The notes under the pieces are model-generated. The model had not been told where the DNA came from and searched no databases. It saw only the letters and a program-made list of their open reading frames with translations. The position numbers were made by a program, and so were the translations under genes. This document shows, in pieces, positions 47,376 through 60,854 of a stretch of DNA of 64,000 nucleotides; within the stretch, counting starts at the first letter, position 1; the number at the start of each line of letters is the position of its first letter. The DNA lies in assembly GCA_036417435.1 (NCBI GenBank), contig CM070906.1, positions 47,009,396-47,073,395 on the forward strand, in the 5' to 3' direction. Source of the DNA: Inia geoffrensis. Lineage: Eukaryota; Chordata; Mammalia; Artiodactyla; Iniidae.

Positions 47376-48097
47376 AATGACTATTTAATTAATTTCTAAA
47401 ATTTGTTGACAAAAATTGCTACACTTGACATTCAAATCTGCCCCTGTGCATCCAAGCACAGGTAAATACATAAATAAGATAAATTATGCATGTCTTATTA
47501 TCTAAAAGATGAAAAAGATGGACTTTTTTTCTAACACTTTATCAACTCTTCCAATTATCATTTATGCATCTACTTAGCTTCTTCCACCCACAAGTTAAGC
47601 TATGGAACCATCAGACTGAGGATTTTTAACACATATTTTGACAATTTATTACTTTTTTTAATGGCTTATAGAAAAGCTGATGTGCACCATCAATAAATTT
47701 GACCTGATCTTATAAGTTTATCAAGACTGTGGCTCAGGGGTATATTCCAGACTCTTCTAGTTGCTTCACTCTGCCCCTTAGAGAAAAAAGGAAAAAAACT
47801 TTTCAATCACCCAATATTTATATCTTCCTTGTTCTCCTACCTGCTTAGCTTCTCACCTACCTCTTCTCAGTCCCACAGCCTCTCTAGTATCTGGCAGCTG
47901 GAATCTGTTTCATCACCCTTTATTACATCCCAAAACCTGCTAGAAACTCAAGCTTAACCTCAGCTCTTGCTTCAAAAGCTTCAAAATCCAACTGGCTCCT
48001 GCACTCTCAAATTAACAGGACAATTGGAGTCCTAACGACATGATTCATAAAAAAGGAAATGTCATGGGAAGAATGCAATGGAAAGTTTTTAATACTA
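47376..48097. other. single-copy sequence
   Basis: No gene or repeat recognised. Confidence 0.4.
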
Positions 48098-48113
48098 AAG
48101 AGTGAGTGTAAGG

Positions 48114-48315
48114 GCTTCCCTGGTGACACAGTGGTTGAGAGTCCGCCTGCCGATGCAGGGGACACGGGTTCGTGTCCCGGTCCGGGAAGATCCCGCGTGC
48201 CGCGGAGCGGCTGGGCCCGTGAGCCATGGCCGCTGAGCCTGCGCGCCCGGAGCCTGTGCTCCGCAACGGGAGAGACCACAACAGTGAGAGGCCCGCGTAC
48301 CACACACACACACAA
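48114..48315 (+). repeat. CHR SINE with a (CA)n tail
   Basis: Near-consensus body, target duplication aaagagtgagtgtaag (48098-48113, 48316-48331). The tail is (CA)7 then A-rich. Confidence 0.93.
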
Positions 48316-48429
48316 AAAGAGTGAGTGTAAGAAAATAGTGATTTTTAATCATTATATTCACTAAGTCACCATTAAATTAAGCTAAGAGTAAGAAATACTT
48401 TTATTTTCTCCACTAATTTCAAAATCAAG

Positions 48430-48935
48430 ACGAGGTAGAGGTCAACCTACTGGTATGAGAGAACCACTTGGTCAATCAGAGAAAGCAGGAACGGCATAGA
48501 TATGGCAGAGACTGCTAACTATCCTTCACTATCTGTGCTTTTCTTCTATATTAATAAAACTGTAGCCTGACCAGCTGTATTACATTTCATAGCCTCAAGT
48601 ATGGCCACAGAGACTGTGTATGTGATCAAGTTCTCCCCGGTGGAATCTGAGCAGACATGATGTGCCAATTCCAGGCTACAACCTGCTTCCTCCACTCTAT
48701 TCCCAACAGAAACCAGGTCTTGGCAACAACTCAGATTCAATCATGTGCATGAAGACAATGCCTCTATGACATGGCTGGAGAAACAAGATGGAAGGAGCCC
48801 TAAACGATAGCTTAGAGCATAATTGCAAACCTGAAACTCCAAAAAAAAAAAAAAAAAACCTTCTACTTTGTTTGAACCACTGCATTTTGAGGTCTGTTTG
48901 TTGCAGCAGCTAGTACTTCCTTAATAATATATTGG
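48430..48935 (+). mobile_element. MLT1-like LTR fossil
   Basis: 'gaatctgagcagacatgatgtg' ... 'gaaccactgcattttgaggtc' and 'ttgcagcagctagtacttcct' resemble MaLR LTR 3' ends. Interrupted by an A18 run (48840-48858). Confidence 0.5.
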
Positions 48936-50020
48936 ACCTGAGAGCATCTCCCTTCTGTACTTTTGTCACTGGAGAAACAATGTCAGAGGGGTCAAGCAAC
49001 TCAACAAAAAGGTACTCACCCTAGCAGTTCACATGACAAGGGAGGTTTCTTGACTCCCAGTCCAGTGCTTCCCTGGACTATCAGTAACATGAGACATGAC
49101 CAGCACACTCCACATTCCTGCATCATGTCCCAGGAATTTTAAGATCTGTAATTCAAGTGCTGAGCAAATTTAGGTGACTATAAGTTGTGATTATCTCACT
49201 GGTTGCAATTTACTAAAATACATCAAATTGCTATCATATTCTTGCCTTTACAATTTAGTTTCTTCTCAGTTACATCACATGTTACTTACTCACAGATTTT
49301 GAAATGGGAGTCTAAAATAAGATCAAAGGCAGGAAATACCAAGTTCGAGCTTATTACTGTCCAGGAGAACCAAGCATGAAAGTAAGAAACAAAACCACCA
49401 ACTTCAATAATGTCTGATTTGTTACAATATCTTCTTCAATTATTCTTAGATTATCTTTCCTAAAGTGTCTTTTATGTGTATGTATTTATATGTTAAATAT
49501 ACAAGGGAATGCAGATGAAAAATAGTGATTTTTAAAATCTAAAGACTGATTTATCTCTAGAATTTTTACAGTATCCAATCTAAGTCTTCAAAGAAGTCCT
49601 TTAATTAGCTCCTTTATAAGATTATTTTTTCTGTTATAATTTTTAAATATTTTTGCTCCATCAAAAGAATAATTTCTCAAATTGCTCAGTACATTTTTAA
49701 ATAAGTATTTTATGTTGATACAAAATAATCTTTACTGTATATTTATAATAAAACTGATGCCCAATCATTTTGAAGACCTTACTGACCAATAAATGTCTAA
49801 TCTGAATAGCTAAAATCTCCGTATTCATATTACTTTTAATGCCATTCAGTTAACTAAAATTTAGTAAAGTACCACAAAATATGTTTTATAGGTATTTGAT
49901 TTGTATTTCTTCCTCTAAAAAATGACTCAAATTTTGCACACTCGTTCTCTAAAATAATTTACTTCTTAGCAAATATTAATATGGCACAAACTGAAGTATA
50001 CCAGTGTCCCTCCAGGGGAA
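48936..50020. other. single-copy sequence
   Basis: AT-rich, ends in an A-run near 50020. Nothing recognised. Confidence 0.4.
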
Positions 50021-50039
50021 AAAAAAAAAAAAAGAGGAA

Positions 50040-50160
50040 ATGATAAGTAAAACAAGAACATCTAAATGTTGATAATAGATGGGTACATTGGAGTTCATAA
50101 TACTATTCTATGTTTATATATGTTTGAAATTTTCCATTATAAAGTTAAAAAAAAAAAACC
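50040..50160 (+). mobile_element. old LINE-1 3' tail
   Basis: 'gatgggtacattggagttcataatactattc' type wording, 'tttgaaattttccattataaag', then poly(A). Confidence 0.65.
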
Positions 50161-50164
50161 CACA

Positions 50165-50365
50165 TGTGTGATTCTCACCTAGGGGCCAGGCAATAGTCTC
50201 AGCATTTCACATTTATTAACATTTAATCCTCACAATACCCTATGAAATAGGCACTCATTTTACAGAAGAAGAAACTGAGGCACAGAAAAGACAGATAACT
50301 TTCCCAAGGTCATACAATAAACTGAAATTCAAATCCAGGTAGTCTGGGTACATATGTACATAGAA
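50165..50365 (-). repeat. MIR SINE
   Basis: 'catttaatcctcacaataccct', 'acagaagaagaaactgaggca', 'cccaaggtcatacaataaac' and 'ccaggtagtctgg': near-complete reverse MIR. Confidence 0.88.
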
Positions 50366-51385
50366 AAGCCTGGAAAACATAAGTTATGGGTAATTTTTAA
50401 TTTTGCTTGTTCCTAGTTTATAATTTTTTCACAAGAATATGTGTTTTTGTAATTTGAATAAAGTTACCAAAAATATGAAAATCTTTATTCAAATACTTAC
50501 ACATTCTTTAGAAATAGAGGATATGACTTTCTAAAACCCAAATCACTATAAGCATAGAAATCCATCATTAACAGATGTCATTAAGTGAGCAACAAACTAG
50601 AAAAATTTTAGAAATGTTAAGACTACTTTGTTAGCCATTTTACCAATGCTTTATGGAAAGAGTAATATTGAAAAAGGGTCAATGTAATTTAACTAGATAG
50701 ATTCAATTAACTTTAGACCATTTAAAAATCTTCCTTCATTTTCAAGGAGAAATATAACCATTATTATTTTCCTACTTTAGACTCCTGGGAAATTTTATAC
50801 CAAAATAAAAACTCTCACTCTCGAAAAGAATTATGTAGACTAATGACAAGTTAAATGCCAACATTTTTTTTGATTGCTGCAAACTGGCCAAACTCATTTC
50901 TTATTTTTCACGAAAACTAAATTATTAAAATCATATCGAATGGAATAGAATTATTTTAACTTACACTCTTAGTACTAATGAAAGCTGAAGATCAGATGGG
51001 CCAAGGAATTTTATAGGAAGATAGTAAATTTCCCTGCTGTGTGGCCCAAGGTGGAGAATATCTCTAGATTCCAGGCCTGAATGGACACAATCACAAAAAT
51101 AACATTATCACCACACTGTTAGAAGAACCACTCTAAAAATGTTCAAATGAATAAGATGAATAGGGCACTGTGAAGCAACATCATATATTCTTTTGCAAAC
51201 CCTACAACTATCCATAGTGAAGATGAGAAAACATCTTTAATTTGATTATGCTTAGTCTTACATACCCCTATCACCATGATGACACAGCAACCTGACACAG
51301 AGAGAAAAATGCATGGGGCTGGAGGGCCAGAGAGTAGGAAAAACAGACTGGTTGCAAAACCTGACTCCACCACTAGGCACTAAAA
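50366..51385. other. single-copy sequence
   Basis: No exon, RNA gene or repeat recognised. Confidence 0.4.
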
Positions 51386-51530
51386 TTTAGGTTAATCACT
51401 TACTATGTGGAGCCTGTTTCCTCACAGGTTAAATCTGGGGCCACCTGCCTCACAAGGTGGTGTAAATAACAATATGAAGTAAGCCTGAAAGCCAAGAGGA
51501 TCTTGACACAGTAGGTATGTACTCTAAAAA
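51355..51530 (+). repeat. MIR fragment
   Basis: 'gactccaccactaggcac', 'gcctgtttcctcacaggtt', 'ctgcctcacaaggtggtgt'. Confidence 0.65.
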
Positions 51531-51734
51531 TGTGTGTTTCCTCCCTCCCTTGATATCATGTAGGACAGTCAAGGGAAGCGAATGATGGAAAAGAATTTAA
51601 GTTTTAGGGATAAGTAGAGCATCTCTAATCAAAGACTAGGATGGGATCCTGTATGTAAGTCACCAGCTAGAGAAATAAGACACCAGCGCCCACGGTTAGG
51701 AAATGCATGAAATTCCCATTCAAAATATACAGTT

Positions 51735-52265
51735 GACTTCTAACTCACCTGCTGAAAACCTTTCAACAGCATCCCACTGCACTTTGTAATAAAATTCAAA
51801 CTCCAAACCAAGGCCAAAAGGTCGTACATGATTTGGTCTCACACCTGTCCCTCAGTCAAGGAGCTATAGCCACAATGACCTCCAGTTTGCTCTGTGAGCC
51901 TCCCAAGTTCTTTCAATGTGCAGGTCTGGAACTCTTAGGCCCCTCAGCCTCAAGTGTTTGTGCCCTTGCTGTTTAAACAGCTGACTCCTCTCACTGTTCA
52001 CATCTTCCCTTGAGCCTCCCCTACACCCCAGCCCCAAGTGCTTCCCCACTCCATACCCCCAGTGACCCACTATTGTATCCTTCTCATAGCTTTGGTCGCA
52101 ATCTCAAACGATCATCATATAGTATTTCTGCTGCCTCTCTCTCCAGCTCCCAGTGAAATGCAAACTCTTGAGGGCAAGGGCCTGGACTCTCTTTCTGACT
52201 ACTATACCCCAGCACATAACAAGTACCTGCTCAATAAAGATTCACTGAATGAACACAAAGCACAC
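51735..52265 (+). mobile_element. LINE-2 3' end
   Basis: 'tttcaacagcatcccactgc', 'ttcaaactccaaaccaaggcc', 'cttgagggcaagggcctgg' and the terminal 'tgctcaataaagattcactgaatga' are diagnostic of L2. Confidence 0.88.
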
Positions 52266-52319
52266 TATGAGATTCAGAACACCATGCTGGATGAAACAGC
52301 TCCTATGTGCCACACATCC

Positions 52320-52672
52320 ACAAAACACTATAAGTAACTAATCCCATTGGATCTTCACAATAACTCTGAAGTAGGTATTATTAACGCCATTTCCAGTATG
52401 AGAAAATAAGAGCTCAGAGAGGAAGTAACTTGCCTGAGGTTATACAGTGGTATTAACAGCCAGGATTTATTGAGAATTTTACCATGTGCCAGGCAGGCAT
52501 AGTTGAAGCTCTTTACATGTGTTTTCTCACCCAATATTCAAAACCCCATGACGTGAGAACTATTATTATCCTCATTTTCATATGAAAAACCATGTGAGGC
52601 AAAGAGAGGTCAAAATTAACTGTCTAATTATGTAAGAAGCAGAGCACGGATATGAACCGTGCCCCCTATGAA
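52320..52672 (-). repeat. two MIR SINEs in tandem
   Basis: 52330-52450 ('agctcagagaggaagtaacttgc') and 52460-52672 ('catgtgccaggcaggcata', 'gaggcaaagagaggtcaaaat') are separate reverse MIR copies. Confidence 0.75.
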
Positions 52673-52695
52673 TGTGAGTCAAAGTTCACATGCTT

Positions 52696-52900
52696 GGGCT
52701 TCCCTGGTGGCACAGTGGTTGAGAGTCCGCCTGCCGATGCAGGGGACGCGGGTTCGTGCCCTGGTCCGGGAAGATCCCACATGCCGCGGAGCGGCTAGGC
52801 CCGTGAGCCATGGCCGCTGAGCCTGCGCGCCCGGAGCCTGTGCTCCGCAACGGGAGAGGCCACAACAGTGAGAGGGCTGCGTACCACAAAAAAAAAAAAA
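52696..52900 (+). repeat. CHR SINE
   Basis: Perfect 15-bp target duplication aaagttcacatgctt (52681-52695, 52901-52915) and a clean poly(A): a recent insertion. It landed beside the MIR pair. Confidence 0.95.
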
Positions 52901-53384
52901 AAAGTTCACATGCTTAACCACTCCGCTATAAAGTATAGTTGACACAGAGTTCCTGAAAAATTAAAATAAGCCATTAAAGCAATTAACTCAGAACCAGGCA
53001 CACAACAAACACTTTTTAGATGTTAGGTATTATGATTCCTGGTCTAAATCCAACACATTGTTTTTTTCTATTATATCTTGCTGCATCCCAGGGAATCAAG
53101 CAAATCTTTAAAAACCAAAACAAAAACCTAGGTTTGGATATATAGTGTGAGATCAAGTTCCCAAAGCAGCTCATCAGCAACCGCAAACAGCTCTGCACCT
53201 TTGCATATATTGCAATGCTAAAAACATGTAATCAAGTCTGATGCATGAAAGTTACATATTAAAGGGCTGCTCCATGCCGAACACAATACACAAAAATTAT
53301 CAATCCAAACTTAACCCTCATCCTGTGGCACCATCACCAGCAACACTTCTCCCATATCTGTATATGTTTGGGGTTTTTTGTTTA

Positions 53385-53695
53385 TTTTTTTACATCTTAA
53401 TTGAAGTATAATTGATTTACAATGATGTGTTAGTTTCTGCTTTATGACAAAGTGAATCAGTTATACATATACATATGTTCCCATATCTCTTCCCTCTTGC
53501 ATCTCCCTCCCTCCCACCCTCCCTATCCCACCCCTCTAGGTGGTCACAAAGCACTGAACTGATCTCCCTGTGCTATGCGGCTGCTTCCCACTAGCTATCT
53601 ATTTTACGTTTGGTAGTGTATACATGTCCATGCCACTCTCTCACCCCGTCACAGCTCACCCCTCCCCCTCCCCTATATATGTTTTGAGATTTTAT
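53385..53695 (-). mobile_element. LINE-1 3' UTR (young type)
   Basis: Reverse copy of the same 3' UTR as the L1s at 6261 and 58992: 'tgaatcagttatacatatac', 'ctccctccctcccaccctcc', 'ctagctatctattttacg'. Confidence 0.88.
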
Positions 53696-56600
53696 ACTTG
53701 TATATCCTTGTCGATCATTCACTTTAAGTCCAATGAGTACCTAACAAAGGATAAAGATTGGCCACTTTCATCACGGCGACTGGTATCAATCTGTAGTAAG
53801 TCCACGCTTCTTGCCATTGATATCAAGGCTTTCGTATTTAATTTTCCATTTTTTAAAATCAGTAAATATTCATTGAAATACATGAAAGCAATCATTGCCC
53901 AAATAATTGCTCAAACGCTACTGCACAGACACAGATGGCTACACGGCTGCCAAATGAACGCTTGGCTGGCGCGTAGCCCCAACCATGTGACAGCTCAACA
54001 CACATCTCAATGAGACACGGGATGCTTTTACTTCTAAAAACATGCAGGAGTTTGAAATAACAGTGGAATGTTCTGGAAGAAATGTTCAGAACCAGGAAGA
54101 TCAAAAGGAAGTCGCTGAATGTTCTCAGTTCCTGCAGCTGCCTCAGAATACAGAGCTTGAACTACGACTTCGTATCACACTCCATGCAGGGAGAATATGA
54201 GATGGTGTACAGGGGCCATACTGCAGAGCTAGGCTCAATTTCTAATGCCCCTTCCAGCTCTGAGAGGACTGTCACCAATCCTCAAGATGTAGATCTTCTC
54301 ATCTCATTCTGAAGGGGCTAGCTCTATCTGTGTAGCAACAGCACACTATTGCAGGAGTATCTCAAGCAAAAAGGATTCCTCACTGACCAAGCCTGCTGCA
54401 TTATTCTCCTGAACTTTCGAGTTTCTTGGGGGAAACAGCTGAGCCTTGTTCACCTCCTGCTGGGCCTGTCATATAATAAGCAGTTAATTAATGTTTTTTG
54501 AGTTACTGTGTTTAGCACAGTACCTAATACACAATAGACTCAAAAAAATGTTAGAATCAGAATTCTACTGTTTATTTTGTTTTCAGATCAACTTTCCAAA
54601 ACAGAAAGTGAGAAATAGAGAAGAATCTATATCCAAATCTCTCTCACTAATTAATATTCATGAAACAGACCAAAATAAATTAATAAGAACCAGACGTCAA
54701 AAATAAATAAATAAATTTGCAAATGACTCTATTTTCAAATTAATACAGTAACCAGATTCAGTTATCAACACATTTAGGGTTTGAAAATAATTAGCTCTTC
54801 TTAGACTGACTCTTTTTTCCCGGCTTTTTTAAAACTAAGCAAATAACTTCTGTATAGGTAGCATAAAGATGAACTTCAGCCAAGCCCAAATCCCAAATCA
54901 GCAGAATCCAAATTAGTGAGATTTTATCACACTGTTACTCATTTTGGTACCTTTTCTTACAAAAATAAAATAAAAGGTCAAAGAACACATGTAAACACAA
55001 GACTGGTTCATCACTGTTTCCAGCTGAATCTAATAGAGATGGAAAATGGGTCTTTGTTACTTGAATACATCATAAGTTTTACATGAATGCTTCAGTTGAT
55101 AGCTATTATTTATCATAGGTATACTCTTAATCTGCTATGTATTACAACCCTTTAAGAGCCCGCAGTATTACCTCTGTGTATTTCCCACTGGGGTAAAGGC
55201 ATTTTAAATACATCATTACCCAATGAAGTAACATTTACTAATTTTCCGTTACACAGCTAGCAGTATTCATGCCTGTTTTTACTTGTAGGGTTCTTAATAA
55301 TCAGATATTAGTTAACCTTCACAACTATACTGGGCAGACGATCATTAGTAAATCCTTTCACATTAGTACAGAGTCACCAAGCAGTATGTTCAAGAAAAGG
55401 ATCCTGCAATGAAATGCTAATATCCAGCTGGCAGAAGAAGAGGAGGAGGAGGAAAGGGAAGGGGAGGAGGAGGAACACGTAGCTGTTCATGACAATTATT
55501 TTTAACTGCACAAAGTTTAAAACCAATACATACAATTTTCACATGTACAGGGTTCAATGGAACTTTTCAACACTATGCTGGAAGTAAATGACTGACTAGC
55601 TGAACAGCAGCGAGCCAGCAACTCACAATAAAGCCAGTGCTCAGAGCTTCATTTCAGTCTCAAAAACTACTTCTGCCTCTCAGTCCAAATTCAAACTCTC
55701 TTTATGAAATTGCTCCCAATCTGTCTTACCTCCAAACTGATACAAAGGTCCTCAAAGGCCAGATCAGCTCTGGAGCAAAGCCTCAGATGTAAGGCAGAAT
55801 CAGCATGGTTCCCAGGACCACAAGCATCTCCCCAAGCCCCAACCCACCATACTCAATCCCATAGAGAACTTAGCACAATAAAGCTGAAAGTCTGGGGTAG
55901 GTCCAAAACTAACCCACTCTGTGGGAGTGGGCAGTCAGGGTACTTACTGATAATTTGACCTTAGTGTTTGGCACTTCTTGGCTATATCCCAAAGTGTGGC
56001 ATACGTGCTTCAAGTTCTATTCACCTCCCATTTCAAAAGTGTAAGAATACAAAAGGCTTAAAAGCAAGCTTCTTTCGTGCAAAGTGATTCACTGATTGAT
56101 CTAAAAGTTAAGCTAAGGAATCTGCAGGTAAAATTTTGATTAGTAAAGTGAAAAATATTTATAAAGAGTTTTAATAATATAAAGAAATGCTCATGACAGA
56201 GTAAAAAAATTGTAAGAAACTTTTGTACACAATGGTGAACACAACCAAGTTTAAATTATAGATATAAAGACACAAGATTAAGGAAAAAAGTGAACATGCA
56301 AAAATGTTAAGTTCATTTCTGGTTAATAAGTTGATGACTGATTACATACTATTCCTCTCCTTATATTTGCTACATTTAATTTGCCCCCCTACAATGGGCA
56401 TACATTACGTTTTTACATTGAATAGAAATTATTAATTCTCTTCAAATAAAAATGTAAGTTCAATTTTTTAGTCTCAATAAAAAAAAAATTGTGATCTTAT
56501 TTATTCACTTGAAACCATGGTCTTTTATCACTGTCTAAAGAGGCAGTTTCACCACAGCACACACCAAGATAAAAAGCCTCACTTGATCCAATTACACTGC

Positions 56601-56825
56601 TTATTAAGAGCTATTTAATGAGAAAGTCACACCTTTGAGTTATTAGATGCTATAATGGTCCTGCAGAGTTCCAAACAACTAAGCTAACAGAATTATCTTT
56701 GATTCTAAATTGTTTGCCAGAAGATTAGTCCATCTGTCCCTGAAAAAAATTAAGTGTTCCTCCAGTGTGTTCAACTTCCTCCAATCTCATTTTAATCAAG
56801 GATGTTGGCCTCAGTGGACAGAGGT
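53696..56825. other. long single-copy stretch upstream of FOCAD
   Basis: Few repeats seen. 53920-53990 holds several CpGs (ctggctggcgcgtagcccc). 55437-55480 is a GGA-rich microsatellite. No exon could be supported; 5' non-coding exons of FOCAD may hide here. Confidence 0.35.
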
Positions 56826-57095
56826 ATTTTTTAACAGATTTATTGAAGTATAATTGATGTACAAAGAAATGCACTTATTTAATGTGAGCAATTTGATGAG
56901 TTTAGACATGTGCAAACACCCGTGATACCATCACCACAACCAACATAATAGACATATGCAACACCTTCCAAAGTTCCCTTGTGTCCTTTTGTTTTCGTTT
57001 TTTGGCATGCACAATACCGTACTGTTAACAATTGGCACTATGTTGTAGAGCAGATCTGTAAAACTTATTCATCTAGCATGACTGAACTTTATAAA
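56826..57095 (-). mobile_element. old LINE-1 3' end
   Basis: 'gatttattgaagtataattga' start and 'cgtgataccatcaccacaacc' order of a reverse L1M. Confidence 0.75.
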
Positions 57096-57339
57096 GGTTA
57101 TTTTTAATTGCTTAAGTTACAATACAAAGATTTTAATTTTTCCTTTAACTTTCCAAAAGTGCATATACAACATATATGCATATATGCAACATAAACATAT
57201 ATGCATTCCAAAAATGCATATACAACAAAACTGTTGTCATCGACAGATAAATTTTCGGGCGGTCTTTACATGTCTCGGCATCTGTCAAAGAATAAAGAAA
57301 GGTCTTTCTGATGTAGTGACATTTGGACACAGACTGGGA

Positions 57340-57880
57340 GGAAATACTGAGCATTCCAGACAGAAGGAACACTAAGGGCAACAACCCTGAAGTAGAAGCA
57401 CATGTGGCAAATTCAGGGAAGACCAAGGACAGCAGTATGGTTGGTGCAAGTGCGCAAGCTGGGCAGTAAGAGATGACAGAGTGAAGCAGGGGCCCAGATG
57501 ACAGAAGCCCCTGTAGATGTTATGGGCTCTGGATGTTCCTGAGTGGCACAGGTAGTCCTAGATGCTTTGGGACAAGGGCATGGCATACTTGACAGTCATT
57601 TTAAAAAGCTCATTCTAGCTTCTCTGGAGAACAGGCCATAAGTGGGCAAGGATGGGAAGAAGGAGGCCAGTTAGGAGATGATGGCAATAATCCAGGAAAG
57701 AAACCATATTGCCTTGGACAAAGAGAACAGCAGTAGAGATGGGAAGAGGTCAGAGTTTACACATATTTTGACAGAATTTGCTAATGGACTGGATGTGGAA
57801 TGTAAGAAGAGTGAAGGATGACCCCAAGGTTTTCAGTTCAGACAAGTGGAAGAAAGATGCAGTCACATACTGACATGCAG
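57340..57880 (-). mobile_element. LINE-2 fragment
   Basis: 'gagcattccagacagaagga', 'ttagtaggagatgatggcaata'-type text, 'gcttctctggagaacaggcc' and 'gaccccaaggttttcagttc' are reverse L2. Confidence 0.7.
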
Positions 57881-58759
57881 AAGACTAAAGGAGTCTTGTT
57901 TTTGAAACAGTGCAGCAATGTGCAAGTCTCCTAAATCCATGGGGTGTAATTTACTTTTGTCTATGTCAGGAAGGAAAGGCTACATGACAAAAGGGTGCTA
58001 AGCGCAGAGAGTACAAGCTTCACCTTCTTCTCAATTTTATTTGAAGCCAATCTTCACTATAACAAAACAAATGTTAAATTTTGTATGCTTAGCTCTAGCC
58101 TGGATTTGCATTCAATTCATACCCAATACCAATGCTGCTGTCAGCACATGCCCCACTTTCTAATCCCCATAAGGCCTCGGTGGCCTGCTAAACACTAACT
58201 ATCCTACCGAGCGGGAAATCTCACGAAGTAAAAAGAAGGAGATATAAAGGAGGGAGGGGAGACAGGCAAACTAGTATGTAAGTGGGTAGATAATCCTTAC
58301 TTCCCTATTCACTCAGCCTTCATTGTCCATTCCATTTCATAACTCCTTCCAAGCTTTATGTTATATGTTCAATACATTCTGAAGGCACTGTGACTGTGAG
58401 CAAATTTAGGATTCAGGGAGGGGGGATGGGAAAAACTGGTTGTGAAGTGACACTGCAAAGAGAAATGTGAAGAAAATGAAAATATATTCATTTCTTAAAA
58501 GAAAAAACCTTTAAAAATATGAAGTCACTTTGTTAATATCTAATTGATTTGTGAGTGACTCAATTGTTGCTAAACAATTAAGGTAAAGGCTGATGGGAAC
58601 TTTATATTAGAGGGCTCTGAATGATACCACCTGAACCCATTGATTCATCTTAGCATCAATTAAAAGTGAGAAACCAGACACTGTGTCCTTATGATGTGAA
58701 GGAATAAGAAGACATACAGAACCCTCCAAGAATATTCTTGCCTAAAAAAATTCAAACTG
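57881..58759. other. single-copy sequence
   Basis: Nothing recognised. Confidence 0.4.
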
Positions 58760-58991
58760 GGGACTTCCCTGGCAGTCCAGTGGTTAAGACTCTGTGCTTC
58801 CACTGCAGGGCGCACAGGTTTGATCCCTCGTTAGGGAAGTAGATCTCACATGCATGCTGCAACTAAGAGTCCACATTCGCAACTAAAAGCCTCCATGCCA
58901 CAGCTAAAGATCCCGTATGCTGCAACAAAGATCCCATGTGCTACAATTAAGACCCAGTGCAGCCAAAATAAATAAATAAATGATTTTTTAA
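58760..58991 (+). repeat. tRNA-derived SINE with repeated 3' blocks
   Basis: gggacttccctggcagtcca head. 'aactaaga/aactaaaag/acaaagatcccatgtgct' blocks repeat four times, then (AAAT)n. Confidence 0.85.
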
Positions 58992-60854
58992 AAAGACCCT
59001 GAATAGCCAAAGCAATCTTGAGAAAGAGGAACGGAGCTGGAGGAATCAGGCTCCCTGGCTTCAAACTATACTACAAAGCTACAGTAATCAACACAGTATT
59101 GTACTGGCATAAAAACATTAATATAGATCAATGGTACAGGATAGAAAGCCCAGAGATAAACCCACACACATATAGTCACCTAATTTGCAACAAAGGAGGC
59201 AAGAACATACAGTGGAGAAAAGACAGCCTCTTCAATAAGTGGTGCCAGAAAACTGGACAGCTACATGTAAAACAATGAAACTAGAACACTACCTAACACC
59301 ATACACAAAAATAAACTCCAAATGGATTAAAGATATAAATGTAAGACCAGACACTATAAAACTCTTAGAGGAAAACATAGGAAAAACACTCTTTCACATA
59401 AACCACAGCAAGATCTTTTTTGATCCACCTCCTAGAGTAATAAAAACAAAAATAAACAAATGGGACCTAATTAAAATTAAAAGCTTTTGTACAGCAAAGG
59501 AAAACATAAACAAGACGAAAAGACAACCCCCACAATGGGAAAAAATATTTGCAAATGAAACAACGGACAAACTATTAATCTCCAAAATATACACACAGCT
59601 CATGGAGCTCAATATCAAAAAAAGAAACAATCCAATTAAAAAATTGGCAGAAGACCTAAATAGACATTTCACCAAAGAAGACATACAGATGGCCAAGAGG
59701 CACATGAAAAGATGTTCAACATCACTAATTATTAGAGAAATGCAAATCAAAGCTACAATGAGGTATCACCTCACACCGGTCAGAATGGCCATCATCAAGA
59801 AATCTACAAACAATAAATGCTGGAAAGGGTGTGGTGAAAAAGGAACCCTCCTGCACTGTTCGTGGGAATGTAAATTGGTACAGCCACTATGGAGAACAGT
59901 ATGGAGGTTCCTTAAAAAACTAAAAACAGAAGTACCATATGACCCAGCAATCCCACTACTGGACATATACCCTGAGAAAACCATAATTCAAAGGGTCATG
60001 TACCACAGTGTTCACTGCAGCACTATTTACAATAGCCAGGGGCTTCCCTGGTGGCGCAGTGGTTGAGAGTCTGCCTGCCGATGCAGGGGACACGGGTTCA
60101 TGCCCCAGTCCGGGAAGATCCCACATGCCGTGGAGCAGCTGGGCCCATGAGCCATGGCCGCTGAGCTTGCGCGTCCGGAGCCTGTGCTCCGCAACGGCAG
60201 ATGCCACAACAGTGAGAGGCCCACGTATCGCAAAAAACAACAACAACAACAACAACAACAACAAAAAACAATAGCCAGGACATGGAAGCAACCTAAGTGT
60301 CCATCAACAGATGAATGGATAAAGAAGATGTCGTACATATATACAATGGAATATTACTCAGCCATAAAACAAAACAAAACAGAGTTTTTTGTAGTGGGGT
60401 GGATGGACTTGGAGTCTGTCATACAGAGTGAACTAAGTCAGAAAGAGAAAAACTAATACCGTATGCAAACACATATATATGGAATCTTAAAAAAAAAAAA
60501 AATGGTACTGATGAACCCAGTGGCAGGACAGGAATAAAGACGCAAATGTAAAGAATGGACCTGAGGACACGTGGTGGGGGGAGGGGGGAGTTGGGATGAA
60601 GTGAGAGAGTGTCATGGACATATATACACTACCAAATGTAAAATAGCTAGCTAGTGGGAAGCAGCCGCATAGCACAGGGAGATCAGCTCGGTGCTTTGTG
60701 ACGACCTAGGGGGTGGGATAAGGAGGGTGGGAGGGAGATGCAAGAGGGAGGAGATATGGGGATATATGTATACATATAGCTGATTCACTTTGTTGTGCAA
60801 CAGAAACACACTATTGTGAAGCAATTATACTCCAATAAAGATCTTTTTTTTTTT
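58992..60854 (+). mobile_element. 5'-truncated LINE-1, split by a SINE
   Basis: Starts in late ORF2 (aaagaccctgaatagcc). Codons stay readable from 59018-59278 and 59239-60026 ([16 protein letters not shown]), then the 3' UTR to ccaataaag and an A-rich end. A CHR SINE sits at 60041-60267. One frameshift near 59250 in the visible coding part. Confidence 0.92.
60041..60267 (+). repeat. CHR SINE with a (CAA)n tail
   Basis: Inserted in the L1 ORF2 end with target duplication acaatagccagg (60029-60040, 60268-60279). Tail is (CAA)9, a young microsatellite. Confidence 0.94.
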
